From Bolinopsis microptera (lineage: Eukaryota; Ctenophora; Tentaculata; Lobata; Bolinopsidae): DNA of 64,000 bases. Both the position numbers and the translations under genes were made by a program. Below, in pieces: positions 27,801-42,800 of the stretch. The notes beneath the pieces were generated by a model, which saw only the letters and a list, made by a program, of their open reading frames with translations, searched no databases and was not told the DNA's origin. How positions within the stretch are numbered: the first letter of the stretch is position 1; every line of letters starts with the position of its first letter. The stretch spans positions 722,875 through 786,874 of the forward strand of contig NC_087072.1 in NCBI RefSeq assembly GCF_026151205.1, read 5' to 3'.

Positions 27801-30800
27801 CTTGATAGCTAAATGCATTTTATACTTAAGGAACGAAGTCTAATACTGCACCACCAAATATGCCGTGTTATATAATACCATTAAAATGTTCGCTGTTTCA
27901 AACTTAAACGTACCTAGACTAGAACCTTAGTTCTTTGGAATACCATTCAACCGTTTATGTAACTCAGACAAACGCATTTCTTACATTGGCCCAAAGCTAT
28001 ATAACTAAATAACAAAACGGTCAATATTGTAAACAAGGATACAAAATACCCGCGCCGGGTTATAAGACATATGTTACTCTCTATCAAAACTGTCTTTGAC
28101 TGCGCTGTGACAGAGACTGTAAAATAATTTGAAGGTTGCAGTACTTCGACAAATGTAATACAAATTGCTTCGTGAATGGTTAAATAACGACTTGGACGAT
28201 CCCGCCTCCATCGAAGAAAAAAAAATTAAAGAAGAATTTAAAGCTGCAACCTTTAAAGAGGTCTCTGCAGCAAATCGTTTAAAAATTCAAACTTTCTCAT
28301 CGTCTGTTTACTTGAAGAGCCAATAGAAATGCGAGGTTTCTAACATGGCCACGGAGTCAGTGATTTATACGATCTTGTAACTAAGTTACAATATCTTATA
28401 AATCTAAACAGTTCAGTAAAACAATGCTGCTCTGTTTTTAGCCTATAAAGTGCTTAATGAGTGGACAAAGAGAGACGGGAGTAGTAACAGAGACAGCGAG
28501 AGAGTGGTAACAGAGACAGCGAGAGAGTGGTAACAGAGACAGCGAGAGAGTGGTAACAGAGACAACGAGAGAGTGGTAACAGAGACAGCGAGAGAGTGGT
28601 AACAGAGACAGCGAGAGAGTGGTAACAGAGACAGCGAGAGAGTGGTAACAGAGACAGCGAGAGAGTGGTAACAGAGACAGCGAGAGAGTGATAACAGAGA
28701 CAGCGAGAGAGTGGTAACAGAGACAGCGAGAGAGTGGTAACAGAGACAGCGAGAGAGTGGTAACAGAGACAGCGAGAGAGTGGTAACAGAGACAGCGAGA
28801 GAGTGGTAACAGAGACAGCGAGAGAGTGGTAACAGAGACAGCGAGAGAGTGGTAACAGAGACAGTGAGAGAGTGGTAACAGAGACAGCGAGAGAGTGGTA
28901 ACAGAGACAGCGAGAGAGTGGTAACAGAGACAGCGAGAGAGTGGTAACAGAGACAGCGAGAGAGTGGTAACAGAGACAGCGAGAGAGTGGTAACAGAGAC
29001 AGCGAGAGAGTGGTAACAAAGACAGCGAGAGAGTGGTAACAGAGACAGCGAGAGAGTAGTAACAGAGACAACGAGAGAGTGGTAACAGAGACAGCGAGAG
29101 AGTGGTAACAGAGACAGCGAGAGAGTGGTAACAGAGACAGCGAGAGAGTGGTAACAGAGACAGCGAGAGAGTGGTAACAGAGACAGCGAGAGAGTGGTAA
29201 CAGAGACAGCGAGAGAGTGGTAACAGAGACAGCGAGAGAGTGGTAACAGAGACAGCGAGAGAGTGGTAACAGAGACAGCGAGAGAGTGGTAACAGAGACA
29301 GCGAGAGAGTGGTAACAGAGACAGCGAGAGAGTGGTAACAGAGACAGCGAGAGAGTGGTAACAGAGATTAAGTTACCCAGGCTTAATAAACACTGTGAAT
29401 GAAGATATGGCGGAGTGACAGGCTGGGCGCCATCCAGTAAAGAGTAAGCTTAAAAGTGGGAAGAGAAATTACGCTCACAGCAATGTAGGGTTCCTTTGTG
29501 ATAGTCTAAACGCACTAACTAGCGCTTAATAGCGCTAGTTAGCGATGGTTATCGAATATCTGAGGCTCCACAAGCGCTGGTTAGCGCTAGCTATCGCTAA
29601 ATGAGCGCTAGTTAGTGCTAGCTATCGTTAAATGAGCGCTAGTTAGCGCTAGCTATCGTTAAATGAGCGCTAGCTATCGTTAAATGAGCGCTAGTAAGCG
29701 CTAGCTATCGCTTAATGAGCGCTAGTAAGCGCTAGCTATCGCTAAATGAGCGCTAGTAAGCGCTAGCTATCGCGTTTAGACTATCGCAAAAGAACCCAAT
29801 GTAGTAATAATTATGATTGAAGAAACATAACTAGTATAGCCTTTGTAATGAGTAGCAGTATTGTGGTGTTACCTATTGTAATGAGCAGTCTACTTTGTAA
29901 TAGTTAACTTGTGGTCCTAAATGTTTGTACCCTGAACACGTAGCCTGGCGCCTGGCCTCATCACATGGTTACTAGTGGTAACCATTAGTTACTAGTGGTT
30001 ACTAATGGTTACAGTGAACACGTAGCCTCATCACATGCCAACACATCAGAGAAATAATAATTTTATAAACTTATAAATATTACGCATTGTCACCAGACAA
30101 CGGTACCAAATGGTAAAAGGCATAAAAGGCACAAACTTTAATTCAAATTGTGGTCTCTCATAATTTGATAGAGCGCTAATAATATAAGTTAATATAAGAA
30201 AACATTTTAAGTTTTAGTCTAGACTATTTATATTATTTAAAATTTTTTCTTAACAAGTTAACATATAGGTTGGATAAAAAGGAGAGGAAACGCAATCAGA
30301 GTACTATTAACTCTGACTTTTTCAAATTGGTTAATTAGCAGAGAGTAGTTGCTTTTTAAAATTTGTACCGTTTTATTTAATTAATTTATATATTTATATA
30401 TATCTGACCTTGAATAATATCCATCGCTGAAATTATATATATTGTTTGAATGACCTATCAGAACACTTTTAACTCTTAAGTCGAAGTAATACAACTAGAA
30501 GCAATATAATAAGTAATAACGCCTGTGTTCGAATCTTGTGAAAAAGCCATAAAGAGAGTGGGACAGTGTCACTCCGTTCCTGGAAAAGACCAATTTTCTT
30601 CCAATAAGAGAACGAATAGAGAATAAAATTGCTCTAACCGTGTTCAAATGTGTCAACAACATAGCTTCAGACTATATAATCAAATGTATTAACATCAAGA
30701 GCCAACCTGTAACTGTTTTACGCAGAGTAATACTAGTTCATCCTTTATGTTCCTCCTGTCTCAAAATATTGTTAGACTGAGTTTCAGTTACTGTGAACAA

Positions 30801-33800
30801 TATTGTTTAAAAGGAGACTGAAGACTTATCTTTTTAAAAAAGTATCCAGAAGACATTAACTGTTGACACAGCTAATGATTAATGACTCGCCATTGCTGCC
30901 AAGAACTTGGCAACTACAAATGAATGCTGCTAAGTGCGAATAGATAATGGATAATAGATAATAAAGTTAGCTTTCTTGAAACAGGCTGTTAGCGAAATGG
31001 CCGTTAGACTTTTTAAAGACTAAATTGTAATTTATTGGTAACGGGGGTTACCCTAACGGCGACCAAAACTTTGCTGTTCCGGCGACTCATACGAGACAGG
31101 GCAGTATTAGATTTATTAGTTTTACTCAGTGAACTATGACAAGACTTCAAGAAATGGTGCAAGACAACTTCCTCGCACCAACCGCACAATCCAGCGTGGC
31201 GAAGAGCGCTGCTCACGTGGGCGCTGGGATCACGTGGGCGCTGCGATCCAGCGATCACGTGGGCGCTGGGATCACGTGGGCGCTGGTATCACGTGGGCGC
31301 TGGTATCACGTGGGCGCTGCGATCACGGAGTAACTGTTTGATTGTCTAGCAGGGAACTGTCATACTTAAAGTGCATTTGAGAGATTTGAGAGGAACAAAT
31401 AGATTGAATATATTGAGCCCAGTTGCCCTGATAGCCCGGGGAAATATAATTATTCTACCTGACTGTGAGAACCTGAGCATTACCATGACGACGCATTAAG
31501 CACTAGAGCAGTATAAAGTAAGCAGTAAACCAAATTAAGGCTACAATACAACTAATTATTATTTAAATTGAAAACATCTATTTAAAGGTTACTCTAGGTC
31601 AGGTATGTAATGTCAGTTTAAAGTAGCATTAACAATAAGTGAAAACGTGACGAAAAAAAAACTAAATTACAAATTGTTGCTTGTATCAGTTTGCCGTTAC
31701 GTGAAAAGTAAATAAGTTATAACGGAAAGAAGCCTTCAAAGTGTGGCCTCTCTTTCATCTCTCAATGGCTCTTCAAAAATACGGAGAAAACCGTATAACA
31801 AAACACCCTAAAATGCTTCCCTTTGAAGTTATGGGAGAAAATGTGATTTTTTGGCTTTGCAGATTAAAAATGACTTTGTTTACAATAACTTCAAAGGGAA
31901 GCATTCTAGGGTGTTTTGTTGTTTATAACTCATTTATAAATATGCTAGTTGCGGTTATTTTGCACCCTTCAAAAAGTCACTAGCACATTCCGATCAAAAT
32001 TTTAGAAAAATCAGTAAATATGATAAACGAAAAATGTGCCTAAATTTGTTGTTTGGCTTTGAGGTCCAATAGATCTGAAGGAAAATGAGTAAACACATTT
32101 TTGAGGTCATCAAAAACTGCGCCAGAATTCAGAGAATAATTTCATGTCAAGCATCAAAACAATCCGATTTTCCATGACTGACTTTTTGGTTAAAATAAGC
32201 CTGAAAAGGACAATTTCAGCTTTTTGACTTTAAAAATTTATAACACAACAGCCTTTTTAAATACGATATCAAGATTTTACACACACCTTGAAATAGATGT
32301 GAATAGACGGCGAGCAAAATTTCAACCCGATACCGCAAGAAATGATTAACTTACAGCCTCTCCATGAAACAAATTGTGTTTTTACGAAAATTCCACTCTA
32401 ACCAAGAAATGCTCGATTACAAAAATGGGTATTCTCAAAATATTTTTTTTGGTGTGGAAACGGTGCGCTAGAAGGTCACTGAACTGCCTATGAGGTCATT
32501 TGGGTTGGACGGCACTAACCACTGATTTGGTGTATGCCCCCTTAAAAATAAGTGAAAACGTGACGACACGCACAGTGTTTTAAAACTAAATTACAAATTG
32601 TTGCTTGTATCAGTTTGCCGTTACGTGAAAAGTAAATAAGTTATAACGGAAACAAGGCTTCAAAGTGTGGCCTCTCTTTCATCTCTCAATGGCTCTTCAA
32701 AAATACGGAGAAAACCTTGCAAAATACGGAGAAAACCTTGCAAAATCTGTCCAAACAAATTATCCAATATCCATGCTAAAAATTGTATGATAGATCTAGG
32801 AGCACTACACAGATGCAGCAGGCACGTAGCCCCCCCCCCGGCCCCCCTGGCTTCGTGCCCAGATGCAGCAGGCACGTAGCCCCCCCTGGCTACCTACCCA
32901 GATGCAGCAGGCACGTAGCCTGAATACATAACTGCAACTTTCTGACATATAAATAGCAAATACAACTCGAATAGTCCTCGAATAAGTAGTTACAGTCTCC
33001 AATTTATAAATATGTCTGAGAGTTGCAGTGTGAGTTATGTGGGGGGGGGGGGGTCCAAGGGGAACTTTGGGAAAGTCCCCCAAGATTTCTGAAGTTCCCC
33101 AAAAAAAAGTTCCCCAAAACTCCCCAAAGTTCCCCAAAATTATTAAAAATTTACATTAATACCCAAAATATACATTAATACCCATTAATGTTAACATGTA
33201 TGTTATTATAAGGTATAATCTTAACTGACTTGTTGATACTTGCACTTTGCAGCATGATAATTTTTTGGCATGACAATGATTTTGGGGAACTTTTGGGGAA
33301 TTTTGGGTAACTTTCTGAAGTTCCCCAAAAAAAAGTTCCCCAAAAAGTACCTTGAGACTCAAACGACTGAAAGCGATTTCAAACAGATAACAGTCGTTGA
33401 TATATTGAGAACCTAAACCAGTAAATGTGTCAACAACTGGTTAGGTTTAGATGTTTTAATTAATGTGCAATTCTGTGGATTATTAAACCCTAAAATATCT
33501 GAATATCGTTCTAGCCCAATTTATAAATTGGGCAAGAAAATTGACAGAGATCTCCGAATAGGTGTAAAATTTTGGTAATGACCATACTTGTATAAAACTT
33601 ATGAAGCAATATATTGATATACGGTACCTTAATATAATATAACCGGCCAATAAATTTTGTTACAAAAATTGTGGTACCATAATATGTATTAGTCACAAAT
33701 TTCGCAAATTTTTAGTCTTCAACATTTTTAGTCTCATTTTCGACTTTTCAAGACCATTTTTCATTCCATTTATTTGATTTTTCCATTATTTAGCTAGTTT

Positions 33801-36800
33801 TTTTCCCGATTTCGCACATAAAGTCATACTTTAAAGTTTAACGTCAAGCAAAAACACATTCCTGACTATATATATATATGGTTGATAATGTGTCCCCGCA
33901 ATAAATTAGTAAACCAGCAAAATCCAGTGAAGGGGGTGGCTATGAGGTTGATGAGTTGTTGCAGTGAAGGGGGTGGCTATAAGGTTGATGAGTTGTTGCA
34001 GTGAAGGGGGTGGCTATGAGGTTGATGAGTTGTTGCAGTGAAGGGGGTGGCTATGAGGTTGATGAGTTGTTGGAGTGAATGAGGTGGCTATGAGGTTGAT
34101 GAGTTGTTGCAGTGAAGGGGGTGGCTATGAGGTTGATGAGTTGTTGCAGTGAAGGGGGTGGCTATGAGGTTGATGAGTTGTTGCAGTGAAGGGGGTGGCT
34201 ATGAGGTTGATGAGGTGTTGCAGTGAAGGGGGTGGCTATGAGGTTGATGAGTTGTTGCAGTGAATGAGGTGGCTATGAGGTTGATGAGTTGTTGCAGTGA
34301 AGGGGGTGGCTATGAGGTTGATGAGTTGTTGCAGTGAATGAGGTGGCTATAAGGTTGATGAGGTGTTGCAGTGAAGGGGGTGGCTATGAGGTTGATGAGT
34401 TGTTGCAGTGAATGAGGTGGCTATGAGGTTGATGAGTTGTTGCAGTGAAGGGGGTGGCTATGAGGTTGATGAGTTGTTGCAGTGAAGGGGGTGGCTATGA
34501 GGTTGATGAGTTGTTGCAGTGAAGGGGGTGGCTATAAGGTTGATGAGTTGTTGCAGTGAAGGGGGTGGCTATGAGGTTGATGAGTTGTTGCAGTGAAGGA
34601 GGTGGCTATGAGGTTGATGAGTTGTTGCAGTGAAGGAGGTGGCTATGAGGTTTATGAGGTGTTGCAGTGAATGAGGTGGCTATAAGGTTGATGAGTTGTT
34701 GCAGTGAAGGGGGTGGCTATAAGGTTGATGAGTTGTTGCAGTGAAGGGGGTGGCTATAAGGTTGATGAGGTGTTGCAGTGAAGGGGGTGGCTATGAGGTT
34801 GATGAGTTGTTGCAGTGAAGGGGGTGGCTATGAGGTTGATGAGTTGTTGCAGTGAAGGAGGTGGCTATGAGGTTGATGAGTTGTTGCAGTGAATGAGGTG
34901 GCTATGAGGTTGATGAGTTGTTGCAGTGAAGGGGGTGGCTATGAGGTTGATGAGTTGTTGCAGTGAAGGGGGTGGCTATGAGGTTGATGAGTTGTTGCAG
35001 TGAAGGGGGTGGCTATAAGGTTGATGAGTTGTTGCAGTGAAGGGGGTGGCTATGAGGTTGATGAGTTGTTGCAGTGAAGGAGGTGGCTATGAGGTTGATG
35101 AGTTGTTGCAGTGAAGGAGGTGGCTATGAGGTTGATGAGTTGTTGCAGTGAATGAGGTGGCTATGAGGTTGATGAGTTGTTGCAGTGAAGGGGGTGGCTA
35201 TAAGGTTGATGAGGTGTTGCAGTGAAGGGGGTGGCTATGAGGTTGATGAGTTGTTGCAGTGAAGGGGGTGGCTATGAGGTTGATGAGTTGTTGCAGTGAA
35301 TGAGGTGGCTATGAGGTTGATGAGTTGTTGCAGTGAAGGGGGTGGCTATGAGGTTGATGAGTTGTTGCAGTGAAGGAGGTGGCTATGAGGTTGATGAGGT
35401 GTTGCAGTGAAGGGGGTGGCTATGAGGTTGATGAGGTGTTGTAGTGAAGGGGGTGGCTATGAGGTTGATGAGTTGTTGTAGTGAAGGAGGTGGCTATGAG
35501 GTTGATGAGTTGTTGCAGTGAAGGAGGTGGCTATGAGGTTGATGAGTTGTTGCAGTGAAGGGGGTGGCTATAAGGTTGATGAGTTGTTGTAGTGAAGGAG
35601 GTGGCTATGAGGTTGATGAGGTGTTGCAGTGAAGGGGGTGGCTATGAGGTTGATGAGTTGTTGCAGTGAAGGGGGTGGCTATGAGGTTGATGAGTTGTTG
35701 CAGTGAAGGGGGTGGCTATAAGGTTGATGAGTTGTTGCAGTGAAGGAGGTGGCTATAAGGTTGATGAGTTGTTGCAGTGAAGGGGGTGGCTATGAGGTTT
35801 ATGAGTTGTTGCAGTGAAGGGGGTGGCTATGAGGTTGATGAGTTGTTGCAGTGAAGGAGGTGGCTATGAGGTTGATGAGTTGTTGCAGTGAAGGGGGTGG
35901 CTATGAGGTTGATGAGTTGTTGCAGTGAAGGGGGTGGCTATAAGGTTGATGAGTTGTTGCAGTGAAGGGGGTGGCTATGAGGTTGATGAGTTGTTGCAGT
36001 GAAGGGGGTGGCTATAAGGTTGATGAGTTGTTGCAGTGAAGGAGGTGGCTATGAGGTTGATGAGTTGTTGCAGTGAAGGGGGTGGCTATGAGGTTGATGA
36101 GTTGTTGCAGTGAAGAGGGTGGCTATGAGGTTGATGAGTCGCAGTGAAGGAGGTGGCTATGAGGTTGATGAGTTGTTGCAGTGAAGGGGGTGGCTATAAG
36201 GTTGATGAGTTGTTGCAGTGAAGGGGGTGGCTATAAGGTTGATGAGTTGTTGCAGTGAAGGAGGTGGCTATAAGGTTGATGAGTTGTTGCAGTGAAGGGG
36301 GTGGCTATGAGGTTGATGAGTTGTTGCAGTGAAGGAGGTGGCTATGAGGTTGATGAGGTGTTGCAGTGAAGGGGGTGGCTATGAGGTTGATGAGTTGTTG
36401 CAGTGAAGGAGGTGGCTATGAGGTTGATGAGTTGTTGCAGTGAAGGGGGTGGCTATGAGGTTGATGAGGTGTTGCAGTGAAGGGGGTGGCTATGAGGTTG
36501 ATGAGTTGTTGCAGTGAAGGGGGTGGCTATGAGGTTGATGAGTTGTTGCAGTGAAGGAGGTGGCTATAAGGTTGATGAGTTGTTGCAGTGAAGGGGGTGG
36601 CTATGAGGTTGATGAGTTGTTGCAGTGAAGGGGGTGGCTATGAGGTTGATGAGTTGTTGCAGTGAAGGGGGTGGCTATGAGGTTGATGAGTTGTTGCAGT
36701 GAAGGGAGTGATTATAAGGTTGATGAGTTGTTGCAGTGAAGGAGGTGGCTATAAGGTTGATGAGTTGTTGCATTGAAGGGGGTGGCTATGAGGTTGATGA

Positions 36801-39800
36801 GTTGTTGCATTGAAGGGGGTGGCTATGAGGTTGATGAGTTGTTGCAGTGAAGGGGGTGGCTATGAGGTTGATGAGTTGTTGCAGTGAAGGGGGTGGCTAT
36901 GAGGTTGATGAGTTGTTGCAGTGAAGGGGGTGGCTATAAGGTTGATGGATTGTTGCAGTGAAGGGGGTGGCTATGAGGTTGATGAGTTGTTGCAGTGAAG
37001 GGGGTGGCTATGAGGTTGATGAGTTGTTGTAGTGAAGGGGGTGGCTATGAGGTTGATGAGTTGTTGCAGTGAAGGGGGTGGCTATGAGGTTGATGAGTTG
37101 TTGCATTGAAGGGGGTGGCTATAAGGTTGATGAGTTGTTGCAGTGAAGGGGGTGGCTATGAGGTTGATGAGTTGTATCTTACAGAGCCGGAGACCTAAAG
37201 AGCAGTCAATGAACGCGAAATTTAACGTATGAGCAGCACTTCCACACCTCTAAATCACAAGCTAAATCTCTGGTAAAGCTTTTAAATGTAGTTACAAGAG
37301 CGGGGGGGGGGCACACTCCTCTGGTAAATCACAAGCTTTTAAATGTAGTTACAAGAGCGGGAAGGGGGGGGGGGCACAAGAGCGATATAGTCAGATTTTA
37401 ATGGTCTTTTAGCAAACACTGTTCTGAACTAGAGTTGTTGAATGCTGTGCCACAACTTGATTAAAAACCCTACGATTTTCGGAGATAAAAATGAACTCTT
37501 GGAAAGAACTGTGACCGTGAATGCAAGTTTAACTGCAAGTTAAACAGTTAACAATAATATTTACTGAGCTTCGCAATCAACAGAGTCTGGCTAAATGAAC
37601 AATTGTCAAGTTAATACCATTAACCGCATGACCGCTAGTGCCCATTATATATCGTCAAATTGAAACACTAAAAGAGATTCGATATTGGAAGCCACTATTA
37701 ATTAAGTTTACGACTCATTCGGCGGCGAATGTCTCATCAACATTTTCAAGTGATGAGTTTCGAACTAATTTCGAGGGGCCCTTAATTAGCTGATATTTTG
37801 TTATGAACCAACAAAACTGTAACCGTAAATGCAAGTTTAACAGCAAGTTTAACAGTTGGTATATACCGTGCTTCGCATTGAACCTCCCCGTGGCTTAGTG
37901 AACAATTGTCAAGTTAATTATCAAGTTTAATCTCAGATAGCAGAAACTTAGCCTCCTCGCACGGGTCAGGATAGTGTGTTGATAAGTGTTGCTATAGAGT
38001 GTGTTGCTATGTGTTGCTATGTGTTGCTAAGGGCAACTGTAGAAACTAACCCGGTTGTCCTTATAGAATGCCAAAAGATTCCTCAAAATTTGGACTGCTT
38101 AATTACAAGATTGTCTCATTACTTTGAGCGACCTACGTCAAGGGAAATTATTAGTGGTGCAAAATGATCCCTCACGCTGCCTACCCTTCCTCCCCCTCCC
38201 TCCCGCTGCCTACCCTTCCTCCCCTCCCTCCCCCTTCCCACCCTTCCTCCCTCTACCTATTTTTACCGTCCTTACAACTTTACAATAAACTGATGCATAT
38301 ATTTTCAGGGAACTGCCGGACGGGACGGACTGGTGGAGAATGTTGTCTCTGTTCGTGATCCAGCTGCTCAGATACCAGTGTTTCAGTCTCTGGTGGCTGA
38401 TCTACTACGTCATCCTGCCTTACCTCTACAAGTACTCCGAGTACAAGTGGCCCACCAACTGTCACGTGGCTTACCTCATGATAGCGCTCTTTACTCAGGT
38501 ACTTACCTCATGATAGCGCTCTTTACTCAGGTACTTACCTCATGATAGCGCTCTTTACTCAGGTACTTACCTCATGATAGCGCTCTTTACTCAGGTACTT
38601 ACCTCATGATAGCGCTCTTTACTCAGGTACTTACCTCATGATAGCGCTCTTTACTCAGGTACTTACCTCATGATAGCGCTCTTTACTCAGGTACTTACCT
38701 CATGATAGCGCTCTTTACTCAGGTACTTACCTCATGATAGCGCTCTTTACTCAGGTACTCACCTCATGATAGCGCTCTTTACTCAGGTACTTACTTCATG
38801 ATAGCGCTCTTTACTCAGGTACTTACCTCATGATAGCGCTCTTTACTCAGGTACTTAACTCATGATAGCGCTCTTTACTCAGGTACTTACCTCATGATAG
38901 CGCTCTTTACTCAGGTACTTACCTCATGATAGCGCTCTTTACTCAGGTACTTACCTCATGATAGCGCTCTTTACTCAGGTACTTACCTCATGATAGCGCT
39001 CTTTACTCAGGTACTTACCTCATGATAGCGCTCTTTACTCAGGTACTTACCTCATGATAGCGCTCTTTACTCAGGTACTTACCTCATGATAGCGCTCTTT
39101 ACTCAGGTACTTACCTCATGATAGCGCTCTTTACTCAGGTACTTACCTCATGATAGCGCTCTTTACTCAGGTACTTACCTCATGATAGCGCTCTTTACTC
39201 AGGTACTTACCTCATGATAGCGCTCTTTACTCAGGTACTTACCTCATGATAGCGCTCTTTACTCAGGTACTTACCTCATGATAGCGCTCTTTACTCAGGT
39301 AATTATTATTATTTTTTCCTTCACTCAGGTAATTTGATTTGAAACTTTCATCAAATAATGCACAATTATACAACAAGGGAACCTGATTGAAATCAATGGC
39401 GACGAATAATGTTTAGGCTGGGAAAATGCTCGGACTAATGATATCACTGACATTAATTTAATCGTTTCGCACAAGTTAACGGATTTACGGACTTATCTGG
39501 AAGCTGATATTCAACAACAACAACACTTTTTCTATTGATATTCAAGACCAAATAGCAAAGAAAAATAGTAAAAAGTCCACAAATAAAATTTGGATGCTGC
39601 ATAATCAGGAGAGAGGTGACAACAATAAGAGATATGTCAGAACCTTGCAAACTAATTATATCAATTATATACTAATTATATATATCAATTATATACTAAT
39701 TATATCAAACACAATACCACACATCGGACAATTTTCACTTTGGATAGTGAAACAACAGTCTAGCCTAATCTCTTTGCTCCCCATATTATTATTATTTTTT

Positions 39801-42800
39801 AAATCTACCTTCCTATACTTTCAACATCATATCACACTTCCCCCACACACCTTCTCGCACATTAATGACCATATCAGACCTGTATCTGATGTATCTGGAA
39901 TTTTGACTCCATATCCACAGTTATTAACAAATAACAATGGATTTGTTTAAAATGTTGTATAAGCTAAATAGTGTAACCCGTGCCTACGGCCGGGTTTTCA
40001 CTATCGCAGTTGAAATGCAAAAGTATAAACCCGCCAATTATATTCGAAAATACGCATTACATTTTCGTAGTTAAAACGGCGCGAAAGTATGAACTCGCTC
40101 ATTCCAAACATACCACAATTTAATTCTGAATGCCCCTCACATATCAAATAGTAATACTTGATAGGCAATCTTGATTCTTGAGATCCCCTGCCAAATTATC
40201 CCAATTATATAGAAAATATGTTATGAGGGGAGAGAGAGCGAGAGTGGGAGAGTACACATGACACACACACACATACACACTTTAGTATCACATTTGGGAC
40301 ACAAAATGATCAATTAAACCACTTACCACCGACCGATTTAAAAAACCTTTATTATTTGGCTTTGTCAGAGTTTTCTCGGTATATACCGAAAAAACCAGCC
40401 CCGTAACTCTTACCGTTTTCTTGATTAAGCCGCTCGGAAATTACACGCGCACACACACAGCCAGACACACACTCTGAGATTATTGTTTAAGATACTTTTT
40501 GCAAAAATACCATTTTTGTCATAAAAAGCCTCTGATGTAAAACAACCTTATCGTGTCTGCCCAAACAGGCATCACAAGGCAACTGGGTCAATAAAGAATA
40601 ATAATGATATGATATTATATTATATTATAATATATAATAATAATGATAATTTAGTTGTTCTACTCTGTGGCATCTAGATTACGAGTTACTGCTGACTTCA
40701 TGCAATATTCTACTGACTAAATACTGATTACACAGAAAATTAAGGTTTAGTTTTCCGTTTAAATGATAGTAAATTGTCCCGATCTTAATTTTGATTTGAA
40801 ACTTTCATCAAATAATACAGAAATATGCAACATGGAAACTTAATTATACAACGAGGGAACCTGATTGAAAAACGACAAAGAATGTTTAGGCTGGGAAAAT
40901 GCTTGGAGTTGGACTGGTTAGAGCAGGCACAAGTAAAGCAGCATTTTACTGTAATATATAGTTAATTGATAGTTGATCTACTAGGTACTGTGAAGTAAGT
41001 GTGCCGAAGCATATAGGAGTTCTTAGAAAATTGACAAATGAAACATAGGTTTGTTATGCTGGAGGACTATCAACCCCCTCCGGCCTCCAGTCACTATGCT
41101 ATCGTGAGTTCTAAGCGTCTTCAAGGACAGATCAGTATCACCATTTCTAATGCTTACCGTCTTCAAAACCATGGTGGGGCTAGAATTGAGCTAGAATTGC
41201 TCTGTAGCTAGTGGCTACACAGTACACACTATGATAACTCATTTGGAGTGAAAGCTAGAATTGTTCTGTGGTTAGTGGCTACACACCATGATAGCTCATC
41301 TGGAGTGAGCTAGAATTGCTCTGTAGCTAGTGGCTACACACTATGATAACTCATTTGGAGTGAAAGCGGCACAGTTGTGGAATCTTCTCCCCAAAGAAAT
41401 AAATCCCATATCTACTTTGGGCTCGTAAAGATCGCCACTGTTACTATGGTAACAATATCACTGGCTAAAAACAATTTCACGCTGCTACAGATAACATTTG
41501 GAATGGTACTTACAAAAAGACTACAGCGCGAGCGGAGTGATAGAATGACGTGCTTTATAATGCTGTTTTCTGGATCCCAGCCAAATATACTCTAAGTACT
41601 TTGAATAAGTTATTATCAAGAAGAACGCCCGTCACAATTAGTACTGAGAAAATACCTGTTATTTACGAATAAGTAAATATCACATACTCGTTATTTTATA
41701 TAATACACTTATTAAAGTTCTGCGACCCTATTTAATAGTAAATAGTAATTATAACCATTAATTTACCATCATGCTCCAAAACCGGCTCAGATTTCGCCAA
41801 AAAATCAGGAAAAAAGTGTCCATCAAATTTATGTTTAAGTCTAAACAAATCTTTACAATCCGACTATCACCAATTCCAAATTCACTAGATACCATATTAG
41901 TGTTGTCATGGTTACCACTAGATAACTACATTTTCAGATCGAGTACCCGGAGACGGAGCACGTGGACGACTCAATCATCTCCCACTCCGCATTCCGGCAC
42001 CTTGATGCGGACAGGAGGGCTCTGAAGCCGCTCCGGTTCGCTACCATGCTGAAACTACTGATCAGAAACAGCACTGTGGACCAGGAAATACCGCCCTCAC
42101 ACAGTTAGTCATACGCTTCCTCAAACTCTTCAAATAGCAGTCAATGACAGAGACGCTCCCCCACCCCCCCCCCCCCCCCCCCCCCCCCCAAAGTAACGCT
42201 TGTTTCCCCTCAGAGCACCTGAAATAACCCTTGTTTCCCCTCAGAACCCCCAATGTAACGCTTGTTTCCCCTCAGAACCCCCCAAAGTAACGCTTGTTTC
42301 CCCTCAGAGCACCTGAAATAACCCTTGTTTCCCCTCGGAACCCCCAATGTAACGCTTGTTTCCCCTCAGAACGCCTCAAATAACGCTTGTTTCAGAGCAC
42401 CTGAAGCCGATGGCAGTGTTAAAGAGGATCTGTTCCCAGACCTGGGTGCCGGAACTGTGTCTGTCCACCCCGGAGAAGTTAGTGTCTATCAACTACCTGG
42501 CAGATAAGGAGATTACACCCCACAACGCCCAGCTCCTGCTCCATCTCATTTGTAATCCTCAATCTACTGACATGCCTTCTACTGACCCTACCGAACTTGT
42601 CGGAAACATCATCAAGGTTTATACTTTAAACTTAGTAACCTAGTAACATAGTAACTCAGTAACCTAGTAACCTAGTAACCTAGTTACTATGAAGAAGTAG
42701 TAACATCTCATCTGTAATCCCCAATCTACTGACATGCCTTCTACTGACCCTACCGAACTTATCGGAAACATCATCAAGGTTTATACTTTAAACTTAGTAA

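Noticed and set aside
28438-29071. Long - strand ORFs of 193 and 205 codons with a [14 protein letters not shown] periodic peptide
   Set aside because: They arise from the 23-bp array, where every frame is open. There is no start context, and the array is intronic.
31741-31983. 80-codon ORF
   Set aside because: It overlaps the direct and inverted repeats of a presumed mobile insertion and has no family match.
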